Positions 38,549 to 46,956 of a stretch of DNA of 64,000 nucleotides are shown one piece after another. Source of the DNA: Streptomyces sp. JH34. Its GTDB lineage: Bacteria; Actinomycetota; Actinomycetes; Streptomycetales; Streptomycetaceae. The position numbers were made by a program, and so were the translations under genes. The DNA lies in the NCBI RefSeq assembly GCF_029428875.1, contig NZ_JAJSOO010000001.1, positions 3,844,001-3,908,000 on the forward strand, read 5' to 3'. Numbering within the stretch: position 1 is the first letter of the stretch; each line of letters begins with the position of its first letter. Below the pieces are notes generated by a model. That model worked only from the letters and a program-made list of their open reading frames with translations, was not told the origin of the DNA and did not search any database.

Positions 38549-40309
38549 TCAGCCCGTCTTCGTGTACGTCAGGCTCTGGCCGGTGGACACGATCTCCCGG
38601 CGCAGGTCTCCGTCGGGCAGCAGCGTCAGGTCGGTGGGCTTGCCAGGGCTGCACGACGACATCGGCTCGCCCTCGGTGACGCGGGAGGCCCCGACGCGTA
38701 CGGAGTCCCCGGAGGCGGAAACGCTCGTCAGGTCGGCCTCGAACACGCAGCGGTAGGAGCCCCCCGTGTCGAGCGGGCCCTTGGCGGTGAGGGACAGCAC
38801 GGTGTCGCCCTCTCCGCCCTGCCGGACGACGAGTTGACGGGTGGACGTGCCGTCCCCGCCGCCGACGTCCGCGGTCCAGGTCCCCAGGAGTCCGGAAGGG
38901 ACCGTGCCGCCGGAGTCCTTGCCGTCGGTCTTCGTGCCGCCTTCGGACGATCCGGCGCCGGAGGAGGAGCCGGCGGTGGGGGACGCCGTCGAGCCGCCGT
39001 CCCCGCTCCGGGTGAAGGCGTAGACGCCCCAGCCCGCCCCCGCCGCGACGAGCACCGCCACCGCGACCAGCAGCACGGTGGAGCCCGCTCCGCGGCGGCG
39101 TTCGGGCACGGGCGGGGCGAAGACGGCTGCCGGACCGTGCGGGGAGGTGGGGCCGTAGCCGTATGCGGGAGCCTGCTGCTGGGGGTACCCGTACGAGTGC
39201 TGCGGCTGGGCCGGGTGCGGCGCCGGCCCGGGCGGGCCGACCCGGGTGGGGGCCTGGTGCGGGGCCTCGTGCGGGGCCGCGGGCTGCCGGACCGGTGCGG
39301 GAGGCGTGGGCGGCGCCGTGCGAGGGGCCTGCTCGGGGACGCGTACCTCCGGGACGCGAGGGGCCGGGGCGTCCTCCTCCGGGTCCTCGGAGTCCAGCAG
39401 TTCCACGGCGTGCCTGCCCAGTTGGGCGATCAGCGCACCGGGCAGCCACGGTTCCGCCGTGTCCGTGTCGCCCAGCCGCTCCAGGACGGTCTCCGTGGAG
39501 GGCCGCGCGGCCGGGTCCTTCTCGAGGCAGTCCCGGATCAGTCCGACCAGGTCGGCGGGCACACCGGTGAGGTCCGGGTCCTCCTGCGCGATCCGGTACA
39601 TCAAGGCGTGGATCCTGCTGTCCGAGGCACCGAAGGGCAGCCGTCCGGTCGCCGCGTACGCCAGTACGGAGCCCAGGCAGAACACGTCGCACGCGGTCGT
39701 CACGCGTTCGCCCCGTACCTGCTCGGGCGCCATGAAGCCGGGTGACCCGATCATCGCGCCGGTGCGCGTGAGCCCTCCGTCGGCGACGGTGTCCAGAGCC
39801 CGGGCGATGCCGAAGTCGATGACCCGGGGGCCGTCGATCGTCACCAGGACGTTGGACGGTTTCAGGTCGCGGTGGATCAGCCCGGCGCGGTGGATGTCCG
39901 TGAGCGCCCCCGCGAGTCCGGCGCCCAGGATCCGGACGGAGCGTTCGGGGAGCGGACCGTACGCCCCGGACTCGGCCACCGGGGCGCCGGAGCGGCCCGA
40001 GACGATCCTGTGGAGGGAGGGGCCGGCGACGTAACCGGTGGCCACCCACGGCACCGCCGCGTCCACCCCGGCGTCGAGCACCGGAGCGGTCCAGGAGCCG
40101 CCGACCTTCCGGGCGGCCTGCACCTCCGCCCGGAAACGGTCGCGGAACTGCTGCTGTTCGGCGAGCTCGGCACGGACCAGCTTGATGGCGACGGTGCGGC
40201 CCCGGTCCGAGCGGGCCAGGAACACCTGACCCATCCCGCCGGCTCCGAGCCGCCCCAACAGCCGGTAGCTGCCGATGCGTTGCGGATCGCCGGAGCCCAG
40301 CTTCTCCAT
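38549..40309 (-). CDS. Membrane Ser/Thr protein kinase (Pkn-type)
   Basis: The 586-residue Hanks-type kinase has an N-terminal catalytic domain (about 12-275): G-loop LGAGGMGQVF (21-30), ATP Lys43, catalytic HRDLKPSN (Asp148) and DFG at 165-167. A long Pro/Gln/Ala-rich linker with GYGP repeats follows (about 300-410), then one TM helix (about 418-440) and an extracytoplasmic region with SGGTVPSGLLGTWTAD and STGQSLTYTKTG. There are no PASTA repeats, so peptidoglycan sensing is not indicated. The outer domain may bind another ligand. Confidence 0.93.
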   Translation of the reverse strand: MEKLGSGDPQRIGSYRLLGRLGAGGMGQVFLARSDRGRTVAIKLVRAELAEQQQFRDRFRAEVQAARKVGGSWTAPVLDAGVDAAVPWVATGYVAGPSLHRIVSGRSGAPVAESGAYGPLPERSVRILGAGLAGALTDIHRAGLIHRDLKPSNVLVTIDGPRVIDFGIARALDTVADGGLTRTGAMIGSPGFMAPEQVRGERVTTACDVFCLGSVLAYAATGRLPFGASDSRIHALMYRIAQEDPDLTGVPADLVGLIRDCLEKDPAARPSTETVLERLGDTDTAEPWLPGALIAQLGRHAVELLDSEDPEEDAPAPRVPEVRVPEQAPRTAPPTPPAPVRQPAAPHEAPHQAPTRVGPPGPAPHPAQPQHSYGYPQQQAPAYGYGPTSPHGPAAVFAPPVPERRRGAGSTVLLVAVAVLVAAGAGWGVYAFTRSGDGGSTASPTAGSSSGAGSSEGGTKTDGKDSGGTVPSGLLGTWTADVGGGDGTSTRQLVVRQGGEGDTVLSLTAKGPLDTGGSYRCVFEADLTSVSASGDSVRVGASRVTEGEPMSSCSPGKPTDLTLLPDGDLRREIVSTGQSLTYTKTG

Positions 40310-40409
40310 GGTGCGCTTCCTCCCCGAACGGCCGTGTCGGGCCGTGGGTCGAGGATAGCGGCGGTCCAGCCCGCGGGCCGCCCGTGGCCGGGAGACCGGA
40401 CCGGGCGGA

Positions 40410-40886
40410 TCAGCTCCGGGAGGATGCCGGTGGTGGCCCTGCCGTGGGCGCCAGGGTGTCCATGGCGGCCGAGAGGCGTTCCAGCACCTGGACGGTACGC
40501 GCGAACTCCTCCGCGCCCAGCGCGTCGGCCAGCCGCTCCGCGAACTCCGCGTGGGCGGGGTCGATCCGGCCCACCGCAGCCCGGCCCTCCGGGGTGGGAC
40601 GGAGTAGTTTCGCGCGCCGGTGGGCCGGGTTCGCGACGTACTCCGCCAGACCCTGGTCCACCAGCAGATCGGCGATCCGCTGCACGCTCTGCCGGGTGAT
40701 TCCCATCGCGCGGGCGATCCCCGCCACGGGGAGCGGGCCGCTCAGGACCGCGCCGAGGACCTGCCACCGTGCCGCGGTGAGGCCGGCGGGAGAGGCCAGT
40801 TCCCCGGCGACGGAGAGGAAACGGCCGTTGAGGCGGAACACCGCGAGCGCGGTGCGGCTGAACAGGTCAGGGTCGTCGGCGCTCAT
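40410..40886 (-). CDS. MarR family regulator, co-transcribed with a DJ-1/PfpI protein
   Basis: The 158-residue winged-helix protein has LTAARWQVLGAVLSGPLPVAGIARAMGITRQSVQRIADLL (about 36-75) and a wing NPAHRRAKLLRPTPEG, the standard MarR pattern. Its ATG overlaps the stop of the DJ-1/PfpI gene by 4 bp. Two matching inverted repeats upstream of that gene (41537-41554 and 41557-41572) are likely its operators, giving an autoregulated operon. The ligand could be a phenolic or oxidant, as in many MarR proteins, but this is not shown. Confidence 0.9.
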   Translation of the reverse strand: MSADDPDLFSRTALAVFRLNGRFLSVAGELASPAGLTAARWQVLGAVLSGPLPVAGIARAMGITRQSVQRIADLLVDQGLAEYVANPAHRRAKLLRPTPEGRAAVGRIDPAHAEFAERLADALGAEEFARTVQVLERLSAAMDTLAPTAGPPPASSRS

Positions 40887-41506
40887 CCTTCGAGCACCTC
40901 GTAGGCGCTCGCGTCCGAGTCGTGGAAGAGCCGGTACCAGGCGTCCAGCTTCTCCGGCGTGAACACCCCGAGCAGTCCGAAGATCTCGCGGGCGAAGGCG
41001 ACCGGCTCGGTCGGTCCCGCGGTGACGAGAGCGCCACGGGACGCTCCGCCGGAGTCCGTGCCGGGATCCGTCACCGCGTCGGCGTCGACGTAGTGCGCAC
41101 CGCCCGCGTACCCCGTGGCGGCGAGGTAGTACGACACGGCACTCGTGTGGGGGCGGTCGTCGAGCAGTCCTTCGCGGGCCAGCCCCGCGGTCGCCCCGCA
41201 GATGGCCGCCACGGGCACACCGGCCTCCAGGAAGGTCCGCGCCGCACGGGCGAACGGGGTGAGGGTGTCACCGGAGTCCCAGAGGGAGGCCCCGGTGAGG
41301 AGGAGCAGGGCGCTGTCCCCGGGGGCCAGTCCACCGAGCGTCAGGTCCGGCTGTACGCGCACCCCGCCCATGGTGGTGACGGGCTCGGCTGTGAGGCCGA
41401 CGGTCCGCACGGTGTAGCCGAGTCCGGTGAGCTGGGCCGTGGCGAAGCCCGGTTCCCAGTCGGCGAAGGTGTCGTAGACGGCCAGGTGGACGGTCGTGCC
41501 GGTCAT
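40883..41506 (-). CDS. DJ-1/PfpI family protein
   Basis: The 207-residue protein has the DJ-1/PfpI (class I glutamine-amidotransferase-like) fold. It begins TVHLAVYDTFADWEPGFATAQL. It carries the nucleophile elbow VAAICGATAGLAREGLLD with Cys near 112, and GRALVTAGPTEPVAFAREIFGLLG near the C-terminus. ATG 41506 follows GGAGGTCACC. Enzymes of this family act as glyoxalase-, chaperone- or amidase-like proteins. It is the first gene of a two-gene operon with the MarR regulator. Confidence 0.87.
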   Translation of the reverse strand: MTGTTVHLAVYDTFADWEPGFATAQLTGLGYTVRTVGLTAEPVTTMGGVRVQPDLTLGGLAPGDSALLLLTGASLWDSGDTLTPFARAARTFLEAGVPVAAICGATAGLAREGLLDDRPHTSAVSYYLAATGYAGGAHYVDADAVTDPGTDSGGASRGALVTAGPTEPVAFAREIFGLLGVFTPEKLDAWYRLFHDSDASAYEVLEG

Positions 41507-41536
41507 GGTGACCTCCGGTGGCGAAGCACGGGACGT

Positions 41537-41572
41537 ATGACAGTAGGCTGTCATTCTGGCAGGATGCTGTCA
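41537..41572. promoter_or_regulatory. Two MarR-type operator boxes
   Basis: ATGACAG-TAGG-CTGTCAT (41537-41554) is a perfect inverted repeat, and TGGCAG-GATG-CTGTCA (41557-41572) repeats it with one mismatch. The centres are 19 bp apart, about two helical turns, so two dimers could bind the same face. They lie upstream of the DJ-1/MarR operon. Confidence 0.75.
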
Positions 41573-41680
41573 ATTGGTCGGTCTGTTCCGGACGCGACCC
41601 GACACCCTGCCGAGCCGGGCGGCCCGCGCCGTACACAGTGGCCATGGAGAACGGCCGCGGTGGCCGCATACGCTCGCCGC

Positions 41681-43054
41681 ATGAGCCCCGATGCCCCTCG
41701 CGCCCCGTACACCGACCCCGCAGCGGGCGCGGCCGTGAAGGCCGCCGACCGCGCGCACGTGTTCCACTCCTGGTCCGCCCAGGGCCTGATCGACCCGCTC
41801 GCCGTCGCCGGCGCCGAGGGGGCGTACTTCTGGGATTACGACGGCAACCGCTACCTGGACCTCACCAGCGGTCTCGTCTTCACCAACATCGGCTACCAGC
41901 ACCCCGTCGTGGTCGCCGCGATCCAGGAACAGGCGGGGAAGCTGGCCACGTTCGCCCCCGCCTTCGCCGTCGAGGCGCGCTCCGAGGCGGCCCGTCTCAT
42001 CGCCGAGCGCACCCCGGGCGACCTGGACAAGATCTTCTTCACCAACGGTGGTGCCGAGGCCGTCGAGAACGCCGTCCGCATGGCCCGGCTGCACACCGGA
42101 CGCCAGAAGGTGCTCTCCGCCTACCGCTCGTACCACGGGGCCACCGCCACCGCGATCAACCTCACCGGTGACCCGCGCCGCTGGGCCTCCGACACCGGTT
42201 CGGCGGGCGTCGTCCGCTTCTGGGCGCCGTTCCTCTACCGGTCGCCGTTCCACGCGGAGACCGAGGCCGAGGAGTGTGCCCGCGCGCTCCAGCACCTCGA
42301 GGACACGCTGGCCTTCGAGGGTCCGGCGACCGTCGCCGCCGTCGTCCTGGAGACGATCCCCGGCACGGCGGGCATCATGACGCCGCCGCCGGGCTATCTC
42401 GCGGGTGTCCGTGAGATCTGCGACCGGTACGGCATCGTCTTCGTCCTGGACGAGGTGATGGCCGGCTTCGGGCGCACCGGGAAGTGGTTCGCCGCCGACC
42501 ACCACGACGTCGTGCCGGACCTGATGACCTTCGCGAAGGGCGTCAACTCCGGTTACGTACCGCTCGGCGGCGTCGCCATCAGCGCCGAGATCGCCGCCAC
42601 CTTCGACACCCGCCCCTACCCCGGCGGGCTCACGTACTCCGGCCACCCGCTGGCCTGTGCCGCGGCCGTCGCCACGATCAAGGTGATGGAGGACGAGAAG
42701 ATCGTCGAGGGCGCCGCGCACCTCGGCGAGCACGTCCTCGGTCCCGGCCTGCGCGAGCTCGCCGAGCACCACCCGTCCGTCGGCGAGGTGCGGGGGCTCG
42801 GCGCGTTCTGGGCGCTGGAGCTGGTCCGCGACAGGGAGACCCGGGAGCCCCTGGTCCCGTACAACGCGACCGGCGAGGCCAACGCCCCGATGGCGGCCTT
42901 CGGCGCGGCCTGCAGGAAGAACGGCCTCTGGCCCTTCATCAACATGAACCGCACCCACGTCGTCCCCGCCTGCAACATCACCGAGACCGAGGCCGAGGAG
43001 GGTCTCGCGGCCCTGGACACGGCGCTCTCGGTCGCCGACGAGTACACCGTGTAG
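41681..43054 (+). CDS. Class III (omega-amino-acid) aminotransferase
   Basis: The 457-residue PLP enzyme belongs to class III, close to the beta-alanine/pyruvate or 4-aminobutyrate-type enzymes. It contains FWDYDGNRYLDLTSGLVFTNIGYQ, FFTNGGAEAVENAVRMAR, YRSYHGATATAINLTGD, VLDEVMAGFGRTGKWFA, FAKGVNSGYVPLGGVAI with the Schiff-base Lys, and GGLTYSGHPLACAAAVA. ATG 41681 is the best start; no strong ribosome-binding site is visible. The GntR regulator 91 bp downstream may control it. The substrate is not determined. Confidence 0.9.
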   Translation: MSPDAPRAPYTDPAAGAAVKAADRAHVFHSWSAQGLIDPLAVAGAEGAYFWDYDGNRYLDLTSGLVFTNIGYQHPVVVAAIQEQAGKLATFAPAFAVEARSEAARLIAERTPGDLDKIFFTNGGAEAVENAVRMARLHTGRQKVLSAYRSYHGATATAINLTGDPRRWASDTGSAGVVRFWAPFLYRSPFHAETEAEECARALQHLEDTLAFEGPATVAAVVLETIPGTAGIMTPPPGYLAGVREICDRYGIVFVLDEVMAGFGRTGKWFAADHHDVVPDLMTFAKGVNSGYVPLGGVAISAEIAATFDTRPYPGGLTYSGHPLACAAAVATIKVMEDEKIVEGAAHLGEHVLGPGLRELAEHHPSVGEVRGLGAFWALELVRDRETREPLVPYNATGEANAPMAAFGAACRKNGLWPFINMNRTHVVPACNITETEAEEGLAALDTALSVADEYTV

Positions 43055-43145
43055 ACGCCCTTGGACGCGACGCCCTCCCCCGTGCCCGGAACCGGGCACT
43101 TGCCCTGGCTTATGGTGACCCAAGCCGAGAACGGGAGGGGGCGTC

Positions 43146-43859
43146 ATGGGTGCGGGCGGAGGCGTGACCCGCAGTACGCTGCGGCAGCAGATCGCCGACG
43201 CGTTGCGTGACGAGGTCCTCGCGGGGCGTATGCGGCCACGGGTGGAATTCACCGTCAAGCAGATCGCCGAGCAGTACGGGGTGTCCGCGACCCCCGTGCG
43301 TGAGGCGCTCTTCGACCTCAGCGCGCAGGGCCTGCTCGAATCCGACCAGCACCGCGGCTTCCGGGTCCGTGAGTTCACCGTCGCCGACTACCGGTCGATG
43401 GTCGAGGCCCGCGCCCTGGTCATAGACGGGGTGTTCCGCGGGATCTTCGACGGCACCGGCTCGGCGCCCGCCGTGCCGGCCGCCCACCTGCCCGCTCTCG
43501 TGTCCGTACGCCGCCGGGCCGAGGAGGCCACCCGGGCGGCGCTCAGCGGCGACCTCGACATCCTCATCGGCTACGACCTGAGGTTCTGGCGGGAACTCGG
43601 CGCCGTCATCGGCAACACCTACATCAACGACTTCCTGCAGCGGCTCCGGATGCAGGCGTGGATCTTCGCCGTCCCGTACCTCCGGGGGGACGCCGATGTC
43701 CGCGACTGGCTGTGGAACGGCCACCGCGAACTCGTGGAGGCGATCACGGCCGCGGACGGGCCCGCCGTGCGCGCGGTGCTGGACGCCTACCACGCGCACG
43801 GCACGGACTGGGCGGACCGTCTGGCCGCCGACAACCCCCCGCACCCGGGCCACGGCTGA
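43146..43859 (+). CDS. GntR family regulator (FCD domain)
   Basis: The 237-residue protein has an N-terminal GntR winged helix (about 5-72; LRQQIADALRDEVLAGRMRPR, VKQIAEQYGVSATPVREALFDLSAQGLL) and a C-terminal all-helical FCD-type ligand domain with metal-binding-like His residues (GHRELVEAI, AYHAHG). It sits downstream of the class III aminotransferase on the same strand, so it may regulate that gene or a catabolic route. An amino acid or organic acid is a plausible effector. Confidence 0.92.
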   Translation: MGAGGGVTRSTLRQQIADALRDEVLAGRMRPRVEFTVKQIAEQYGVSATPVREALFDLSAQGLLESDQHRGFRVREFTVADYRSMVEARALVIDGVFRGIFDGTGSAPAVPAAHLPALVSVRRRAEEATRAALSGDLDILIGYDLRFWRELGAVIGNTYINDFLQRLRMQAWIFAVPYLRGDADVRDWLWNGHRELVEAITAADGPAVRAVLDAYHAHGTDWADRLAADNPPHPGHG

Positions 43860-43959
43860 GTGCCGGCAGGCCCCGGGGCACCCCGCACCCTGTGCGCGCG
43901 GTCCCGGCCGCATTACGCTTGCCCGACCATCGCACGAACCCGTTGGAGAGCGAGACTTC

Positions 43960-44610
43960 GTGGCCTGTGACCTGTGGCTGGTCCCCCTCGTCGATGTGCT
44001 GTGCCACAGCCCCGACAACCCGTTCGCCGAAGAGATCGCCGTCTACGACAAGGCGTTGACCGAGGCGGGGCTGCCGCCCGTGCCCGTCTACGCCTACATG
44101 CCGGGACTCACCGGGGACGTCGCCCCGGTCGCGGGCTTCGACTACGACGCCCTGCACTTCCTGCGCCGCGCCTACCTGCTCCAGCTGAGTGGCCTCGCGG
44201 TCACGCCCGTCGACGAACTCGGCGGGGACTACGAGCAGTTGCTGGAGATGTTCGAGCAGAGCGCGCAGGAGTCGCACCTGGTGTGGCACTACGACCACGC
44301 CGGGGCGTACGTCCCGGTGGACTTCCCCCGTCCGCTCTCCGGCGACCAGCTCCTGGAGGGCGGCGGCCCGCTGGGCTCCTCCCACGGCCTGCTGCGTGAG
44401 CTGGAGTTCGTCGCCCCCTCGATCGGCATCGACCCGGCCAACCCGCCCGCCGCCCCCGTGCCGCCGGCCGGACCGACCACGCTGGAGGAGCCGGCCGCCC
44501 CGGTCCCGTACGACGACAGTCCCTTCGCCCGGGAGCGGCACGTCTGGCTGGGCCTGCACGCGGCGGCCACCCGCAGCCTCGCGCAGGGCTCGATGATCAT
44601 CTTCAGCTGA
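43960..44610 (+). CDS. Hypothetical protein, actinobacterial
   Basis: I do not recognise this 216-residue protein. It starts VACDLWLVPLVDVLCHSPDNPFAEEIAVYDKAL at GTG 43960, after GGAGAGCGAGACTTC. It has EAGLPPVPVYAYMP, FDYDALHFLRRAYLLQLSG, a QESHLVWHYDHAGAYVPVDF block and a C-terminal RHVWLGLHAAATRS. The middle contains a Pro-rich linker (PPAAPVPPAGPT). The first half reads like a compact soluble domain with conserved His and Asp residues, but no motif allows a function. A hairpin follows. Confidence 0.7.
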   Translation: MACDLWLVPLVDVLCHSPDNPFAEEIAVYDKALTEAGLPPVPVYAYMPGLTGDVAPVAGFDYDALHFLRRAYLLQLSGLAVTPVDELGGDYEQLLEMFEQSAQESHLVWHYDHAGAYVPVDFPRPLSGDQLLEGGGPLGSSHGLLRELEFVAPSIGIDPANPPAAPVPPAGPTTLEEPAAPVPYDDSPFARERHVWLGLHAAATRSLAQGSMIIFS

Positions 44611-44616
44611 GGCCGG

Positions 44617-44655
44617 GCCGCCGCACCGCACCGCCCCTTCGGCGGTGGTGCGGCC
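44617..44655. terminator. Terminator between convergent genes at 44.6 kb
   Basis: GGCCGC...ACCGCC pairs with GGCGGT...GCGGCC around a CTTC loop just after the 44610 stop. The stem is interrupted but strong. It also serves the convergent SLATT-like gene. Confidence 0.55.
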
Positions 44656-44728
44656 GATCCGGTCGTGGGGGCGGAGAGCGCCCGGCGCAGGCGGGGCGGT
44701 CCGGGGCTTCGACGCGGCCGCTGAGGCT

Positions 44729-45514
44729 TCAGCGGGGCGGCTCCGGGGGGCGCTGGCGCGGCATGTTCGGGCGCGCCACGGGCATGGTGAGCCGACCGGG
44801 CGCGGCTCCCGGCTCCGGGCGGCCGCCCGGCCCGCCCGACACCAGCGACTGCATCCCCATGGGCGCGGGCCCGGCCCGGAACTCCACCATCCAGTCCGCC
44901 GTCTCCATCCGGACCAGCTCGGTGATGTCCTCCGAGAACCGGCGCAGCACCCCCAGGCACCGCTCGGCTGCCTCGCTGGCGGTGCCCTCCGTCGGTCCGA
45001 GCACCTCGCGGACGCATTCCGAGGACCAGTCGAACTGGAGCACCTGGAGGCGTCGCTGCACGGCCTGTGCCGTCGCGAGGTTCCTTATCCAGCCCGAGGT
45101 CAGCCCGAAGTACCGGTCGCACGCCATGCAGGCGGCGCCCAGCAGGAGCGACAGGTAGCCCCAGCCGGCCGACCCGTGCAGTTCCCCGGTCAGATCGAGG
45201 AGGGGGAGGGCCGCGCCGGCCACCACCCCTGCCGCGGTGCCCAGCCGGAGCAGTCTGGCCGTGCGCCGCTTGCGGATGCGGTCGCGCAGATACCAGTCGG
45301 CGGTCTCGATGGCACCGGTCTCGACCCAGCGGTACAGCTCGTCGAGCCGTTCGGCCGGTTCGCCCCAGTCGCCGAGAGGGAAGGCGCGGCCGGTCAGATC
45401 CCGGGGGCTCGAAACGTAGCGCGAACCGGAAGGATCGGTTCCGGTGCCTGCACCGGATCCCGCGCCTGACTCCTTGCGGGGCGGCCCCTCGGGCTGCATC
45501 TCCGGCTGACTCAC
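44729..45514 (-). CDS. SLATT-like 2-TM membrane protein
   Basis: The 261-residue protein has WGEPAERLDELYRWVETGAIETADWYLRDR (about 50-80), then RKRRTARLLRLGTAAGVVAGAALPLLDL and GYLSLLLGAACMACDRYFGLTSGW (two membrane helices, about 85-150). LATAQAVQRRLQVLQFDWSS and a helical C-terminal part follow. This is the SLATT/DUF4231 layout. The N- and C-termini are disordered and Pro/Gly/Arg-rich. GTG 45514 follows GCAGAGGAGTGCCCCG. SLATT effectors are often near nucleotide-signalling genes, but none was seen here. It may be a housekeeping membrane protein. Confidence 0.75.
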   Translation of the reverse strand: MSQPEMQPEGPPRKESGAGSGAGTGTDPSGSRYVSSPRDLTGRAFPLGDWGEPAERLDELYRWVETGAIETADWYLRDRIRKRRTARLLRLGTAAGVVAGAALPLLDLTGELHGSAGWGYLSLLLGAACMACDRYFGLTSGWIRNLATAQAVQRRLQVLQFDWSSECVREVLGPTEGTASEAAERCLGVLRRFSEDITELVRMETADWMVEFRAGPAPMGMQSLVSGGPGGRPEPGAAPGRLTMPVARPNMPRQRPPEPPR

Positions 45515-45873
45515 CGGGGCACTCCTCTGCACTCTGCGCTCGGCGCGTGTCGACGCGGATCGGCACGGTCTCGGTCATGGAGGGGGCGGATTCCGGCATA
45601 TGACCGGCGCCCCCACCGTGTAACTCTGCGTTACCTTCAGCATGCGTACGGGTACGGATACGCATGCTCTTCCTACCGCCGAATGGTGGGCCGCGGGGTC
45701 GAAATCGCGGGATTCCCGGGTGGGTACGGCCTCTGGTCAGGTATAGGAGCACGGCAGATGCTTTTCAGAACTCACCCGAAAGAGTTGGTCGCCTGCGGGT
45801 GGGGCACGGCGTCCGGCGAACACGTAGGCTCGGCGTACCGAAACAATCCGTCGTCGAAATGCCAGGAGTGACC
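45515..45873. promoter_or_regulatory. Intergenic region with a 10-bp inverted repeat, before ybaB
   Basis: AGCATGCGTA and TACGCATGCT (45639-45648 and 45659-45668) are 10-bp exact inverted arms with a 10-bp spacer, consistent with a dimer operator or a long hairpin. The region is divergent between the SLATT-like and ybaB genes. No convincing small gene was seen. Confidence 0.45.
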
Positions 45874-46212
45874 GTGATTCCCGGTGGTGGCCAGCCCAAC
45901 ATGCAGCAGCTGCTCCAGCAGGCCCAGAAGATGCAGCAGGATCTTGCCGTGGCCCAGGAGGAGCTGGCCAGGACCGAGGTCGAGGGACAGGCGGGCGGTG
46001 GTCTCGTGAAGGCCACCGTGACCGGGTCCGGCGAGCTCCGCGCCCTGGTGATCGACCCGGGCGCGGTGGACCCGGAGGACACCGAGACGCTGGCCGACCT
46101 CGTGGTCGCCGCGGTACAGGCGGCGAACGAGAACGCGCAGCAGCTCCAGCAGGAGAAGCTGGGCCCGCTGGCCCAGGGCCTGGGCGGCGGCATGCCGGGT
46201 CTCCCGTTCTGA
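45874..46212 (+). CDS. ybaB: YbaB/EbfC nucleoid-associated protein
   Basis: The 112-residue product has the small YbaB fold: QPNMQQLLQQAQKMQQDLAVAQEELARTEVEGQ (N-terminal helix, then GGGLVKATVTGSGELRALVIDP), a VVAAVQAANENAQQLQQEK helix, and a Gly-rich tail. YbaB binds DNA and shapes the nucleoid. GTG 45874 was chosen over ATG 45859 because AGGAG lies five bases upstream. Its gene neighbour recR is the typical bacterial context. Confidence 0.95.
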   Translation: MIPGGGQPNMQQLLQQAQKMQQDLAVAQEELARTEVEGQAGGGLVKATVTGSGELRALVIDPGAVDPEDTETLADLVVAAVQAANENAQQLQQEKLGPLAQGLGGGMPGLPF

Positions 46213-46273
46213 CCCCTGTAGCTACCCGGGCGTACCGGCTACGGTACGAGCAGGAAAAAGGAAAGGCGTTCCG

Positions 46274-46873
46274 TTGTACGAAGGCGTTGTTCAGGAGCTG
46301 ATCGACGAGCTGGGCAGACTGCCGGGCGTCGGTCCCAAGAGCGCGCAGCGGATCGCCTTCCACATCCTGCAGGCCGAGCCCACCGACGTCCGCCGGCTGG
46401 CCCACGCCCTGCTCGAGGTCAAGGACAAGGTCCGGTTCTGCGAGATCTGCGGGAACGTCGCGCAGCAGGAGCAGTGCGGGATCTGCCGGGACGCGCGCCG
46501 GGACCGCTCGGTCATCTGCGTGGTCGAGGAGCCCAAGGACGTCGTCGCGATCGAGCGGACCCGTGAGTTCCGCGGCCGTTACCACGTGCTGGGCGGCGCG
46601 ATCAGCCCGATCGAGGGCGTCGGCCCCGACGATCTGCGCATCCGGGAGCTGCTTGCCAGGCTCGCGGACGGCTCCATCACGGAGCTGATCCTGGCGACGG
46701 ACCCCAACCTGGAGGGCGAGGCCACGGCGACGTACCTCGCCCGGATGGTCAAGCCGATGGGCCTGCGGGTCACGCGGCTGGCCAGCGGGCTGCCCGTCGG
46801 CGGCGACCTGGAGTACGCCGACGAGGTCACCCTCGGCCGCGCCTTCGAGGGAAGGCGGCTGCTCGATGTGTGA
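46274..46873 (+). CDS. recR: RecR recombination mediator
   Basis: RecR acts with RecF/RecO to load RecA on gapped DNA. The 199-residue protein starts at TTG 46274, after AAAAAGGAAAGGCG. It has an HhH motif (LGRLPGVGPKSAQRIAFHIL), a C4 zinc finger (CEICGNVAQQEQCGIC, about 57-72) and a Toprim domain (about 80-175; ICVVEEPKDVVAIERT, ILATDPNLEGEATA). No ATG or GTG is available near the N-terminus. Confidence 0.96.
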   Translation: MYEGVVQELIDELGRLPGVGPKSAQRIAFHILQAEPTDVRRLAHALLEVKDKVRFCEICGNVAQQEQCGICRDARRDRSVICVVEEPKDVVAIERTREFRGRYHVLGGAISPIEGVGPDDLRIRELLARLADGSITELILATDPNLEGEATATYLARMVKPMGLRVTRLASGLPVGGDLEYADEVTLGRAFEGRRLLDV

Positions 46874-46956
46874 CCCGGCATCTCACCGCGGCTTTACACG
46901 TGGTGGCGTTATGTTCTACCCACCGTTCGCGACCGTGCCCACGGGAGGTCCCCTCG

